In this document: one piece after another, positions 34,110 through 43,192 of the stretch
Layout of the letters: each line of letters starts with the position of its first letter
How positions within the stretch are numbered: the first letter of the stretch is position 1
Origin: Devosia equisanguinis
GTDB taxonomy: Bacteria; Pseudomonadota; Alphaproteobacteria; Rhizobiales; Devosiaceae
Length of the DNA stretch: 64,000 nt
Direction of reading: 5' to 3'
NCBI RefSeq assembly: GCF_900631955.1
Contig: NZ_UZWD01000028.1
Location: 1 to 64,000, forward strand
Made by a program: the position numbers and the translations under genes
The notes under the pieces: generated by a model
The model's database searches: none
Told to the model about the DNA's origin: nothing
The model's input: the letters and a program-made list of their open reading frames with translations, nothing else

Positions 34110-36596
34110 ATGGACATGCTCGCCTCCGAAACCCTGCCCTCTGCTACGCGTACCGAAAGGCTGGTGGTCATCGGCGCCGGCATGGCCTCGGGTCGCGCGC
34201 TCGAACATATCTTCGAAGAGGCGCATGGCCGCTTCGATGTGACCCTGTTCGGCGCCGAGCCGCGCGGCAATTATAATCGGCTGATGCTGTCGCCCGTCCT
34301 CGGCGGCGAGAAAGCCTATGAGCAGATCATCACCCACGACACTGCCTGGTACGCGGCGCATGGGGTCAGCACGCGTTTCGGTGAAACGGTGACGGCGATC
34401 GACCGCCAGCGCAAAGTGGTGGTCTCGCGCCATGGCGAAACGCCTTATGACAAGCTGATCATCGCCACCGGCTCGGCGCCGTTCATCATCCCCCTGCCCG
34501 GCAAGGATTTGCCGGGGGTCATGGCGTTCCGAGATCTCGATGACGTCAATGCCATGGTCGAGGCGGCGCAACGCCCCAACGCAAAGGCGGTCATTATCGG
34601 CGGTGGCCTGCTTGGCCTCGAAGCTGCTGCCGCCCTGCGACTGCGTGGCATGGAGGTGGTCGTGCTGCACATCGCCGGTCATGTCATGGACCGTCAGCTC
34701 GATCCGGCCGCCGGCTATCTGCTGCAACGTGATCTCGAGGCGCGCGGTATCAAGGTTCACTGCAAGGCGCAGACGAAAGCCATTTTGGGCCAGAACGCGG
34801 TGGAAGCGGTGGTGCTCGACGATGGCACCACCTATTGCGCCGATATCGTGGTGATGGCGGCGGGCATCCGCCCCGAAACCCGGCTTGCCGTGGATGCGGG
34901 CCTGCATGTCGAGCGGGGCATCGTGGTCAGCGACCAGATGGTGACGTCGGACCCCGACATTTTCGCGCTGGGCGAATGCGTCGAGCACGAAAAGATCGTC
35001 TATGGCCTGGTGGCGCCCTTGTACGACCAAGCCAAGGTGCTGGCAAAGACGCTGGCGAAAACCGACGCCGCCTTCCGCCCGGTGCAGACCGCGACCCAGC
35101 TCAAGGTGACCGGCGTATCGGTCTATTCCGCGGGCGATTTCGCCGATGCCGAGGACCGCGAGGAAATCGTGCTGCGCGATGCGACGTCAGGCGTCTACAA
35201 GCGCCTGGTGCTCAAGGACGATCGCGTCATCGGCGCGGTGCTCTATGGCGAAACCGGGGACGGCCCGTGGTTCTTCGACATGATCCGCAAGGGCACCGAT
35301 ACACGGGAAATGCGGGACACGCTGATCTTCGGCCAGGCCTATCAGGGCGGTGCCGCCCTGGACCCTATGGCGGCCGTTGCAGCCTTGCCGGATGATGCAG
35401 AAATCTGTGGCTGCAACGGCGTCTGCAAGGGAGCGATCACTGGCGCGATCGTCTCCAAAGGCCTGACCGATCTCGACGGTGTGCGCGCCCACACCAAGGC
35501 CTCGGCCTCCTGCGGCTCCTGCACGCATCTGGTTGAAAAGCTCATGGCGATCACCCTGGGCGACAGCTACAACCCCGCCGCCGTCAAGCCGATGTGCCCA
35601 TGCACCGAATATAGCCACGGCGATGTCAGGCGACTCATTCAGGCCAAGGGGCTGAAATCCATCCCCGAGGTGATGCAGGAACTCGAGTGGAAGACCTCCT
35701 GCGGCTGCGCCAAGTGCAGGCCTGCCCTCAACTACTACCTCGTGGCCGACTGGCCGGGTGAATATGAGGACGACAATCAGTCCCGTTTCATCAATGAGCG
35801 CGTCCACGCCAATATTCAGAAGGACGGCACCTATTCGGTCGTTCCGCGGATGTGGGGCGGCATGACCAACCCCAAGGAATTGCGCGCCATTGCCGATGTC
35901 GCCGACAAGTTTGCCATACCGGCTGTGAAGGTCACCGGCGGCCAGCGCATCGACCTGCTCGGCGTCAAGAAAGAGGATCTGCCCGCCGTGTGGGCCGATC
36001 TCAATGCGGCTGGCATGGTCTCGGGCGCGGCCTATGCGAAGGGGCTGCGCACGGTCAAAACCTGCGTCGGTTCGGACTGGTGCCGCTTCGGCACGCAGGA
36101 TTCCACCGGCCTCGGCATTCGCATCGAAAAGTTCATGTGGGGGGCGTGGACGCCAGCAAAACTCAAGCTCGCGGTGTCCGGCTGCCCGCGCAATTGCGCC
36201 GAAGCCACCTGCAAGGATATCGGCGTCATCTGCGTGGATTCGGGCTACGACATCCATTTTGCCGGCGCGGCGGGCCTCGACATCAAGGGCACCGAACTGC
36301 TCGGCCATGCAGACAGCGAGGATGAGGCGCTCGAGATCATCACGGCCCTGACGCAGATCTATCGCGAACAGGGCCATTACCTGGAACGCATCTACAAATG
36401 GGCCAAGCGAGTCGGCGTGGACACGATCAAGGGCGCCATCATCGATGACCTCGCCAAGCGCCGTCACTATGCCGAGCGCTTTGCCTATTCGCAGCAATTT
36501 GCCCAGGTTGATCCCTGGGAAGAACGCGTCAACGGCAAGGATGCCCATGAATTCGCCGCCATGGCCGAATTCGGGCTGCCACAGGCGGCGGAGTAA
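34110..36596 (+). CDS. nirB: Assimilatory nitrite reductase large subunit NirB
   Basis: An 828-aa cytoplasmic enzyme reducing nitrite to ammonium with NAD(P)H. In order: FAD domain (VVIGAGMASGRALEHIF, residues 19-35), NAD domain (VIIGGGLLGLEAA near 161-173), a BFD-type [2Fe-2S] domain from about 430 (CGCNGVC, then SCGSC), then the ferredoxin-like half and the sirohaem/[4Fe-4S] site with CVGSDWC near 652 and CPRNC near 691 (C-x5-C and C-x3-C). All cofactor cysteines are present. ATG 34110 follows GAGGG. NirD and the sirohaem synthase gene for its cofactor are in the same operon. Confidence 0.96.
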   Translation: MDMLASETLPSATRTERLVVIGAGMASGRALEHIFEEAHGRFDVTLFGAEPRGNYNRLMLSPVLGGEKAYEQIITHDTAWYAAHGVSTRFGETVTAIDRQRKVVVSRHGETPYDKLIIATGSAPFIIPLPGKDLPGVMAFRDLDDVNAMVEAAQRPNAKAVIIGGGLLGLEAAAALRLRGMEVVVLHIAGHVMDRQLDPAAGYLLQRDLEARGIKVHCKAQTKAILGQNAVEAVVLDDGTTYCADIVVMAAGIRPETRLAVDAGLHVERGIVVSDQMVTSDPDIFALGECVEHEKIVYGLVAPLYDQAKVLAKTLAKTDAAFRPVQTATQLKVTGVSVYSAGDFADAEDREEIVLRDATSGVYKRLVLKDDRVIGAVLYGETGDGPWFFDMIRKGTDTREMRDTLIFGQAYQGGAALDPMAAVAALPDDAEICGCNGVCKGAITGAIVSKGLTDLDGVRAHTKASASCGSCTHLVEKLMAITLGDSYNPAAVKPMCPCTEYSHGDVRRLIQAKGLKSIPEVMQELEWKTSCGCAKCRPALNYYLVADWPGEYEDDNQSRFINERVHANIQKDGTYSVVPRMWGGMTNPKELRAIADVADKFAIPAVKVTGGQRIDLLGVKKEDLPAVWADLNAAGMVSGAAYAKGLRTVKTCVGSDWCRFGTQDSTGLGIRIEKFMWGAWTPAKLKLAVSGCPRNCAEATCKDIGVICVDSGYDIHFAGAAGLDIKGTELLGHADSEDEALEIITALTQIYREQGHYLERIYKWAKRVGVDTIKGAIIDDLAKRRHYAERFAYSQQFAQVDPWEERVNGKDAHEFAAMAEFGLPQAAE

Positions 36597-36601
36597 GGGC
36601 G

Positions 36602-36937
36602 ATGACCGACTGGATCGATATCGGCGACATGCATGCCGTGCCGGCGCGCGGCGCCCGCTGCGTCAACACGCCCAACGGCAAGATCGCCGTGTTCCGCACG
36701 GCGGACAATCAGGTCTTCGCCATGGACAATCGCTGCCCGCACAAGGGCGGCCCACTGGCCGAGGGGATCGTGCACGGCGCCTCCGTCACATGCCCACTGC
36801 ACAACTGGGTTTTCGACCTCGCGACCGGCGAGGCCCAAGGCGCCGACGAGGGCAAGGTGCGGACTTATCCTGTTCAGGTCGTGAATGGGCGGATTTTGAT
36901 TGCACCCGATGTTCTGATGCTGGTGGCGGCTGAGTGA
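36602..36937 (+). CDS. nirD: Nitrite reductase small subunit NirD (Rieske type)
   Basis: A 111-aa Rieske-fold partner of NirB. The cluster motifs CPHKGG (Cys45, His47) and CPLHNW (Cys64, His67) are both complete, so this copy could bind a [2Fe-2S] cluster. Many NirD proteins lack the ligands, which makes this the Rieske-type variant. It begins 5 bp after the nirB stop, with TAAGGG as Shine-Dalgarno. Confidence 0.93.
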   Translation: MTDWIDIGDMHAVPARGARCVNTPNGKIAVFRTADNQVFAMDNRCPHKGGPLAEGIVHGASVTCPLHNWVFDLATGEAQGADEGKVRTYPVQVVNGRILIAPDVLMLVAAE

Positions 36938-36944
36938 TGGCAGA

Positions 36945-37074
36945 GTCCCCCTCACCCGTCTCGCGCTGCGCGCGATCCACCCTCTCCCCGAGAGGGAGAG
37001 GAATAAGAGTGGACACCGGGCCATTCTTCCCCCTCTCGGGGAGAAGGTGGCGCGAAGCGCCGGATGAGGGGGAG
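36945..37074. repeat. Paired inverted repeat between nirD and nasA
   Basis: Two related units in opposite orientation. The left (36945-37001) reads GTCCCCCTCACCCG then CCCTCTCCCCGAGAGGGAG. The right (37026-37074) reads CCCCCTCTCGGGGAGAAGG then CGGATGAGGGGGAG, an imperfect reverse complement. This CCCTCATCCGGC-type element is frequent in alphaproteobacterial intergenic DNA. Its right end supplies the G-rich ribosome-binding site of nasA. Confidence 0.8.
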
Positions 37075-37082
37075 TTCTCGCC

Positions 37083-39695
37083 ATGACCACCCGCACCACC
37101 TGCCCCTATTGCGGCGTTGGCTGCGGCGTCCTCGCCACGCCCCAGCCAGACGGCTCAGTCACCATCGCTGGCGATCCCGAGCATCCGGCAAATTTTGGAC
37201 GCCTCTGCTCCAAAGGCTCGGCACTGGGCGAGACGTTGTCGCTCGAGGGGCGATTGCTGCATCCGGAAATCGGTGATGCCAGAGTCACTTGGGACGAGGC
37301 GCTCGACCACGTCGCCAAGGGCTTCATGTCCGCTGTGAGCGAGCATGGTCCCGACTCCGTTGCTATTTACGGCTCGGGCCAGCTGCTGACCGAGGATTAT
37401 TATCTCGCCAACAAGCTGATGAAAGGCTTCATCGGCTCGGCCAATATCGACACCAATTCGCGGCTGTGCATGGCTTCATCAGTCGCCGGGCACAAGCGGG
37501 CCTTTGGGTCGGATACGGTGCCGGGCAATTACGAGGATCTTGAAGAAGCCGACCTCATCGTGATGGTAGGTTCCAATCTGGCCTGGTGCCACCCGGTGCT
37601 CTACCAGCGCATCGTCGCGGCCCGGGCCCAGCGGCCGCAGATGAAAATCGTGCTCATCGATCCGCGTCGTACCGTCACCAACGACATTGCCGATCTGCAT
37701 CTGCCGGTGGCGCCCGATGGGGACGGCGCCTTGTTCGTGGGACTGCTGGCCCATCTCGACCGATTGGGCGTGATCGATAGCAGCTATATCGCTGCGCATA
37801 CATCCGGGTTCGAAGCGGCGCTGCTGGCAGCGGAGGACTGGAGCATCGAACGGGTCGCCGGTGCGACGGCGCTGTCGGCGGTTTCGATCGCCCGCTTCTA
37901 TGAACTGTTTGCGCGGACGCGTCGGGTGGTCACCGTCTATTCGCAAGGGGTGAACCAGTCGGCCAGCGGCACCGACAAGGTCAATGCCATCATCAATTGC
38001 CACCTGGCCACGGGGCGGATCGGCTATCCGGGCATGGGCCCGTTTTCGGTGACCGGCCAGCCCAATGCCATGGGTGGGCGCGAAGTGGGCGGGCTGGCTA
38101 ATATGCTGGCGGCGCATATGGAGTTTGTGCCTGAGGATATCGAGCGGGTGTCGCGCTTCTGGGGCGCGCCGCGCATGGCCAGCAAGCCTGGCCTCAAGGC
38201 CGTCGATCTCTTCGCGGCCATGGCGCGGGGCGAGATCAAGGCCGTGTGGATCATGGCCACCAATCCGGTGGATTCCATGCCCGAGGCCAATGCCGTGCGC
38301 ACCGCACTTGCCACATGCCCACTGGTCGTCGTTTCCGACATGAACCGGCACACCGATACGATGGCGCTGGCGCATGTCAGGCTGCCCGCCGCCGGATGGG
38401 GCGAGAAAGATGGGACGGTGACCAATTCGGAGCGCCGCATTTCGCGGCAGCGGCCGTTCCTGCCCCTGCCCGGCGAGGCGCGGCCCGATTGGTGGATCAT
38501 TGGGCAAGTAGCGCATCGCATGGGACATGGTCGGGCGTTCGACTACGAAGCGCCGGGCGAAATCTTTGCCGAACATGTCGCGCTCGCGGGCTTCGAGAAC
38601 GAGGGCCGCCGCGATTTCGATCTCTCCGGGCTCGTCGATGCAGACTATGAGAGTCTGGCGCCGGTGCAGTGGCCGGTACGTGGCAAGTCCGTCGCACGAC
38701 TGTTCGCCGATGGAAAATTCTTCACGGCGGACGGCAAGGCGCGCTTCGTGCCGATTCAACCGCCGCCGGCCTTTGCCCTCGCGCCGGGCAGCTTCCTCCT
38801 CAATACCGGGCGGGTGCGCGATCACTGGCACACCATGACCCGCACCGGCAAAGCCGCGCGCCTCTCGGCGCATATGGCGGAACCCTTTGTCGAGATTCAT
38901 CCGGCGGATGCTGAAGCGCTGGGCATTCGTCGGGCCAGTCTCGTCCGCCTCTCGAGTCCGCATGGCCATGTGCTGGTACGGGCGCTGGTGACCGACAGGC
39001 AAAGCCGGGGCCAATTGTTCTCGCCCATGCACTGGACCGACCAATTTGCCGGCAATGGCCGCATTGACGCGCTGGTTGCAGGCAAAACCGATCCGGTCTC
39101 CGGCCAGCCGGCCTTGAAGATGGCGGTGGTTCATGCCGAGCCGGCAGCAGTGCAACTCTATGGCTTTTTCGTCGCCACAATGAAACCCGACCTTGCCACC
39201 GATTACTGGGCACTGGCCCCGGCGCAAGGCGGCTGGCGGGGCGAGTTGGGCTTTTTCGCAGAGCCCGGGGACTGGGCCGCCTTCCTCGCCAAGACTTTCG
39301 GCACCGAAGTCGGCTTTCAATCCCTGCGCGACGACAGCTCGGGCCGACGCGCCTTTGCGCTCGTCGAAGACGGCCGGCTGGTCGCCGCGCTCTACACATC
39401 GCCCGACCCGGTGCTTGTTTCGCGGCAATGGGCGGTAGGGCTGCTGGCCCAAAGCGACCTTTCTGCCTCGAAAGTGCTGGCCGGGCGACCCGGGGCGGAC
39501 ACACCCGATGGCGGGGCCATTGTGTGTTCGTGCTTTGGCGTGGGCATCAACACCATCGCCGAGGTGGTGAGCCGCCAAGGCTGCAGTTCCGTCGAAGCGG
39601 TCGGCGCGCTGACCCGCGCCGGCACCAATTGCGGCTCTTGCCGCGCCGAAATCAGGAGCATTGTCGATGCAAACCGTCTCGCCGCAGCCGAATAA
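37083..39695 (+). CDS. nasA: Assimilatory nitrate reductase catalytic subunit NasA
   Basis: An 870-aa cytoplasmic molybdoenzyme that reduces nitrate to nitrite. The N-terminal [4Fe-4S] motif is complete: Cys7, Cys10, Cys14 and Cys42 (TCPYCGVGCGV, LCSKGS). Bis-MGD-binding segments follow (SRLCMASSVAGHKRAFGSD, GMGPFSVTGQPNAMGGREVG), and the molybdopterin dinucleotide-binding C-terminal domain includes LLNTGRVRDHWHTMTRTGKA. The last 60 residues are a BFD-like [2Fe-2S] domain (CSCFGVGINTI, then NCGSC), as in NasA/NarB-type enzymes fused to an electron-entry module. GAGGGGGAG precedes ATG 37083. No separate NasB-like reductase gene is seen; NirB or a ferredoxin may donate electrons. Confidence 0.95.
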   Translation: MTTRTTCPYCGVGCGVLATPQPDGSVTIAGDPEHPANFGRLCSKGSALGETLSLEGRLLHPEIGDARVTWDEALDHVAKGFMSAVSEHGPDSVAIYGSGQLLTEDYYLANKLMKGFIGSANIDTNSRLCMASSVAGHKRAFGSDTVPGNYEDLEEADLIVMVGSNLAWCHPVLYQRIVAARAQRPQMKIVLIDPRRTVTNDIADLHLPVAPDGDGALFVGLLAHLDRLGVIDSSYIAAHTSGFEAALLAAEDWSIERVAGATALSAVSIARFYELFARTRRVVTVYSQGVNQSASGTDKVNAIINCHLATGRIGYPGMGPFSVTGQPNAMGGREVGGLANMLAAHMEFVPEDIERVSRFWGAPRMASKPGLKAVDLFAAMARGEIKAVWIMATNPVDSMPEANAVRTALATCPLVVVSDMNRHTDTMALAHVRLPAAGWGEKDGTVTNSERRISRQRPFLPLPGEARPDWWIIGQVAHRMGHGRAFDYEAPGEIFAEHVALAGFENEGRRDFDLSGLVDADYESLAPVQWPVRGKSVARLFADGKFFTADGKARFVPIQPPPAFALAPGSFLLNTGRVRDHWHTMTRTGKAARLSAHMAEPFVEIHPADAEALGIRRASLVRLSSPHGHVLVRALVTDRQSRGQLFSPMHWTDQFAGNGRIDALVAGKTDPVSGQPALKMAVVHAEPAAVQLYGFFVATMKPDLATDYWALAPAQGGWRGELGFFAEPGDWAAFLAKTFGTEVGFQSLRDDSSGRRAFALVEDGRLVAALYTSPDPVLVSRQWAVGLLAQSDLSASKVLAGRPGADTPDGGAIVCSCFGVGINTIAEVVSRQGCSSVEAVGALTRAGTNCGSCRAEIRSIVDANRLAAAE

Positions 39696-41118
39696 AGCCC
39701 GTATCGCGCCGCTCGCCGTCTTGCCGGTGTTCTTCGACCTCAATGGCAAGCGCGTGGTGGTGATTGGCGGGGGCGAGCCGGCGGCGTGGAAGATCGAGCT
39801 GCTTGCCGCGGCGGGGGCGCAGGTGGAGGTCTTTGCGGAGGAGGTTTGCGAGGAGCTGGCCGCACGTCCTGCCACATCCGTCACCATAAGTCGCCGCCAC
39901 TGGACGCCCCACGATCTGGCCGGTGCCGCTCTCGCCATTGCCGATATTGAGGACGATGCAGAGGCCCATACCTTCATCGCAGCCGCCAAAACGGCATTGG
40001 TCCCGTATAACGTCATCGACCGACCGGAGTTTTGCCAGTTCCAATTCGGCGCCATCGTGAATCGCTCGCCCGTGGTGGTGGGGATTTCCACCGCTGGGGC
40101 AGCGCCCATTCTCGGGCAGGCAGTGCGGCGGCGCATCGAGATGCTGCTGCCCCAAACCCTCGCGCTTTGGGCGCAACTCGCCGCAAAGCTCCGCGACGAA
40201 GTGATGGACCGTCTCGCCCCCGGCGCGCAGCGCCGCGCCTTCTGGGAGCGACTCGCCGAAAACGCCTTCGGCATGCGGGCGCCCGAACCGGCCGACGCAG
40301 ACCCCGGTTTTGCCGCTGCACCCCCTGCAGGGCGCGTTACGCTGGTGGGCGCGGGTCCGGGAGAGGCGGAACTGCTGACGATCAAGGCCGTGCGTGCGCT
40401 GCAATCGGCCGATGTCATCCTGTTCGACGATCTGGTCTCGGGCGAAGTGCTCGAACTGGCGCGGCGCGAAGCCAAGCGCATGCTTGTCGGCAAGCGGGCG
40501 CAACGGGAAAGCTGCGCGCAGGAGGATATCAACGCAATGATGCTGACCCTCGCCCGGCAGGGCAAGCACGTGGTGCGGCTCAAATCCGGCGACCCGATGA
40601 TCTTCGGGCGTGCGGGCGAAGAAATCGAGATGCTGGAACGCGAAGGCATCGCCGTCAGCGTGGTCCCCGGCATCACCACGGCATTGGCACTGGCAAGTAG
40701 CCTCGGGGTCTCCCTCACCCATCGCGACCATGCCCAATCGGTGCGGTTCGTGACCGCTCATTCGCGGCGCGGTGGCCTGCCGTCGACGCTGGACTGGCGC
40801 TCGCTCGCTGATCCCGCGACCACACATGTCTATTACATGGCCCGCCGGACCTTGCCTGAGATCGTGGCGCGGCTCATGACCGGGGGCATGGGGCCCGATA
40901 CAGCGTGCGTCATCGCAGCCTGCGTCGGTTCGAGCACGCAGCAGACCTGGCGCGGCACGATCGGCGACGCCGCCAAGGCAGTCGAGAATTTTGCGCTCTC
41001 CAAACCCACGATCTTTGCCGTCGGCAATGCTCTGGCCCAACGCGACGCCAGCGCGGGCGATTTGGCCGCGGACGGAAGCGCCGGAATGCAGGATGCGCGC
41101 CTCGCCGCCTGCCAATAG
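39667..41118 (+). CDS. cysG: Sirohaem synthase CysG
   Basis: A 483-aa fused enzyme making sirohaem from uroporphyrinogen III, the cofactor of NirB. Residues about 10-210 are the precorrin-2 dehydrogenase/ferrochelatase part (RVVVIGGGEPAAWKIELLAA). Residues about 215-465 are the SAM-dependent uroporphyrinogen methyltransferase (RVTLVGAGPGEAELLTIKAV, then VVRLKSGDPMIFGRAGEE). ATG 39667 has AGGAG eight bases upstream. It overlaps the 3' end of nasA by 29 bp, so it is co-translated with the nitrate pathway. It is the last gene of the operon. Confidence 0.94.
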   Translation: MQTVSPQPNKARIAPLAVLPVFFDLNGKRVVVIGGGEPAAWKIELLAAAGAQVEVFAEEVCEELAARPATSVTISRRHWTPHDLAGAALAIADIEDDAEAHTFIAAAKTALVPYNVIDRPEFCQFQFGAIVNRSPVVVGISTAGAAPILGQAVRRRIEMLLPQTLALWAQLAAKLRDEVMDRLAPGAQRRAFWERLAENAFGMRAPEPADADPGFAAAPPAGRVTLVGAGPGEAELLTIKAVRALQSADVILFDDLVSGEVLELARREAKRMLVGKRAQRESCAQEDINAMMLTLARQGKHVVRLKSGDPMIFGRAGEEIEMLEREGIAVSVVPGITTALALASSLGVSLTHRDHAQSVRFVTAHSRRGGLPSTLDWRSLADPATTHVYYMARRTLPEIVARLMTGGMGPDTACVIAACVGSSTQQTWRGTIGDAAKAVENFALSKPTIFAVGNALAQRDASAGDLAADGSAGMQDARLAACQ

Positions 41119-41173
41119 CGCCGACACAGTGATCACCCCGGTTTGAAGCAGGGGGGATAAGGCGCTGACGAAA

Positions 41174-41197
41174 TCAAACTTGCATAGTCAATTTTGA
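41174..41197. promoter_or_regulatory. Tandem candidate PadR operators upstream of importer
   Basis: TCAAACTTGC at 41174-41183 and TCAATTTTGA at 41188-41197 resemble the perfect palindrome TCAAATTTGA at 46080-46089, upstream of the flavin reductase gene. The shared motif suggests that both transcripts answer to the PadR protein encoded between them. Confidence 0.45.
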
Positions 41198-41234
41198 ATA
41201 TGTTAGCGTCCCTTGTCTCGTTGGAGGACGAGAC

Positions 41235-42359
41235 GTGACAAGGGAGGAATTATTGTCTTCTGAACCCATTTCTCTGGGAGCACGCCCGCATGCGCGGCGC
41301 CTGGCAAGTGTTGCCATGTTGGCGCTGGCTGCTGCTGGCGCGATGCCCGCGCATGCCCAGGACGCGGCCCCCGGCACGGTGCTGATCAGCGAGCAGGACT
41401 GCCAGCGCAACAAAGACGCTGGTACAATTACCTATATTTCGGGCTATGGCTACTCCGCCAGCGCCGGTCAGGTCGATGTTTTCCTCGCCAAGGAACTGGG
41501 CTATTTCGATGCCCTGTGCCTCACCGTCGACATCAATGCCGCCGGCGGTAACGGTCAGCTGCTGGTATCGTCGGGCCAGGCCCAGTTTACCGCGCTCGGT
41601 TCGGCCTCGGACGTGATGCTGGCCGCCGCGAACAGCCGCAATCTGACGGCCGTCGCCACCTATGGCAGCACCTCGCCGTTCTCGATCTTCGCCAATGAAA
41701 GCGTCAAATCGCTGAAGGATCTCGAAGGCAAGCGGCTGGGTTATTTCATCAATATCACGCCTATGGCCCTCGCCATGCTCGATGCCGCAGGCGTCGATGT
41801 GAACAAGGTCGAACTGGTGAAGATGACCAATTACGACCCGACCGTGGTTACCCGCGGCCAGGTCGATGCCATTGTCGGCTATGCATCCAACCAACCGCAG
41901 ACGCTCAAGGCCATGGGCCTGCCATTCAGCGAATTCCTGCCGTCCGAACTGGGGCTGCAGGGCACCTACAACGTCATGGAAGTGAACAGCAAGTTCCTGG
42001 CCGAGCATCGCGAAACGGTGGCCGACTTCATGCGTGCAACGCTGAAGGCGCTCGATTTCTGCCTCACCGAGGAAGAAAAATGCGTCGACCTGATCAGCAA
42101 GCTCGCCGCCGACAACAACCAGGGCTCGGCCTTCCCGCGCGAGCAGCAGGCCCGCACCTGGGGCGTTGAATCGGAATGGGTGCGCTCGAGCACATTCGGC
42201 CCGCCGGGCGTGCAGACCGTTGCAGGCTGGCAGAGCGAATATGAAATGGCCCAGAAATATGGTGGGCTCAAGAACCCGCCGGCCATCGAAGAGATGATGG
42301 ACCCCGATCTGGTTGCCTCGCTCTACAAGGACGGCACGCTGATCTGGCCGGGACAGTGA
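41235..42359 (+). CDS. ABC substrate-binding protein, NMT1/SsuA-like
   Basis: A 374-aa periplasmic receptor of the nitrate/sulfonate/taurine (NMT1/THI5-like) group. A signal peptide is visible as RLASVAMLALAAAGAMPAHA followed by QDAAP. The mature part shows VDVFLAKELGYFDALCLTVD, the usual 'source as slow analogue' strand, GNGQLLVSSGQAQFTALGSA and RGQVDAIVGYASNQPQTLKA. Three Cys (DCQRN, ALCL, FCLTEEEKCV) are unusual and may form a disulfide. The start is GTG 41235 (GGAGG seven bases upstream) or TTG 41253 (GGGAGG five upstream). The substrate is not nitrate by context but something the downstream monooxygenase attacks. Confidence 0.88.
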   Translation: MTREELLSSEPISLGARPHARRLASVAMLALAAAGAMPAHAQDAAPGTVLISEQDCQRNKDAGTITYISGYGYSASAGQVDVFLAKELGYFDALCLTVDINAAGGNGQLLVSSGQAQFTALGSASDVMLAAANSRNLTAVATYGSTSPFSIFANESVKSLKDLEGKRLGYFINITPMALAMLDAAGVDVNKVELVKMTNYDPTVVTRGQVDAIVGYASNQPQTLKAMGLPFSEFLPSELGLQGTYNVMEVNSKFLAEHRETVADFMRATLKALDFCLTEEEKCVDLISKLAADNNQGSAFPREQQARTWGVESEWVRSSTFGPPGVQTVAGWQSEYEMAQKYGGLKNPPAIEEMMDPDLVASLYKDGTLIWPGQ

Positions 42360-43192
42360 CCATTTCCATGTCTGCCTCTGTTCACGCTCTCGCGGATCGA
42401 CACCCCGGCATTGCCGGGGTGGAGGTCGCCAATATCACCAAGAGCTTCGGCCCCGACGATGCCCGCGTCACCGTGCTCAACGGGGTGTCGCTGACCATCC
42501 GCAAGGGTGAGTTCGTGTCGCTGATCGGCCCCAGCGGTTGTGGCAAATCCACCTTGCTCAAGGTGGTTGCCGGACTTTCATCCGCCGATGGCGGCACGGT
42601 GACCATCAATGGCAAATCGGTGAAAGAAGCGGCACGTCGAAAGGCCATCGGCCTTGTGCCGCAATCCCCGGCCCTTCTGCCCTGGCGGACCATTCTCGAC
42701 AATGTCAGCCTGCCGATCCGCATCAACCCTGAAGCCAATGCCGGTCGGACATTGCGCGATCCGCGCGAAATTCTCACCAGTTTCGGCCTGGGCAAGGCGA
42801 TGGATCGCTATCCGGCCCAGCTGTCGGGCGGCATGCAGCAGCGCGCCGCCATTGCCCGTGCCTTCGTGTTCGACCCCGACATCCTGTTGATGGACGAACC
42901 GTTCTCGGCGCTCGACGAGATGAACCGCGACCAGCAGCGCATGGGGCTGCTCGACTTCTGGCAGTCGAACCAGAAATCAGTGCTGTTCGTGACCCATTCG
43001 GTGCCCGAAGCGATCATGCTGTCGGACCGTATCGTGCTGATGGCCGCCCATCCCGGGCGGGTCGCGGAAATCATCGATGTCGATCTGCCGCGGCCACGCA
43101 ACGAGGCCATGTATGCCAGTGACGCCTTCCGCGATCTCGAGGGCTATGTGCGCTCGGCCCTGCGCAAGGTGATGGAGGTCGCCCATGTCTGA
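42356..43192 (+). CDS. ABC ATPase, SsuB/TauB-like
   Basis: A 278-aa cytoplasmic ATPase. Walker A is GPSGCGKST near residue 58, the signature is QLSGGMQQRAAIARAF and Walker B ILLMDEPFSALDEMNR, with FVTHSVPEAIMLSDRI. The GTG at 42356 overlaps the binding-protein stop as GTGA; ATG 42368 is possible. The Q-loop reads VPQSPALLPWR, typical of this family. Start choice does not affect the domain. Confidence 0.92.
   Translation: MTISMSASVHALADRHPGIAGVEVANITKSFGPDDARVTVLNGVSLTIRKGEFVSLIGPSGCGKSTLLKVVAGLSSADGGTVTINGKSVKEAARRKAIGLVPQSPALLPWRTILDNVSLPIRINPEANAGRTLRDPREILTSFGLGKAMDRYPAQLSGGMQQRAAIARAFVFDPDILLMDEPFSALDEMNRDQQRMGLLDFWQSNQKSVLFVTHSVPEAIMLSDRIVLMAAHPGRVAEIIDVDLPRPRNEAMYASDAFRDLEGYVRSALRKVMEVAHV

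Noticed and set aside
37479-40718. A 1079-residue antisense open frame over nasA and cysG
   Set aside because: It is the mirror of G+C-rich coding DNA: long, rich in Arg/Gly/His and without any domain. The plus-strand nasA and cysG explain the region.
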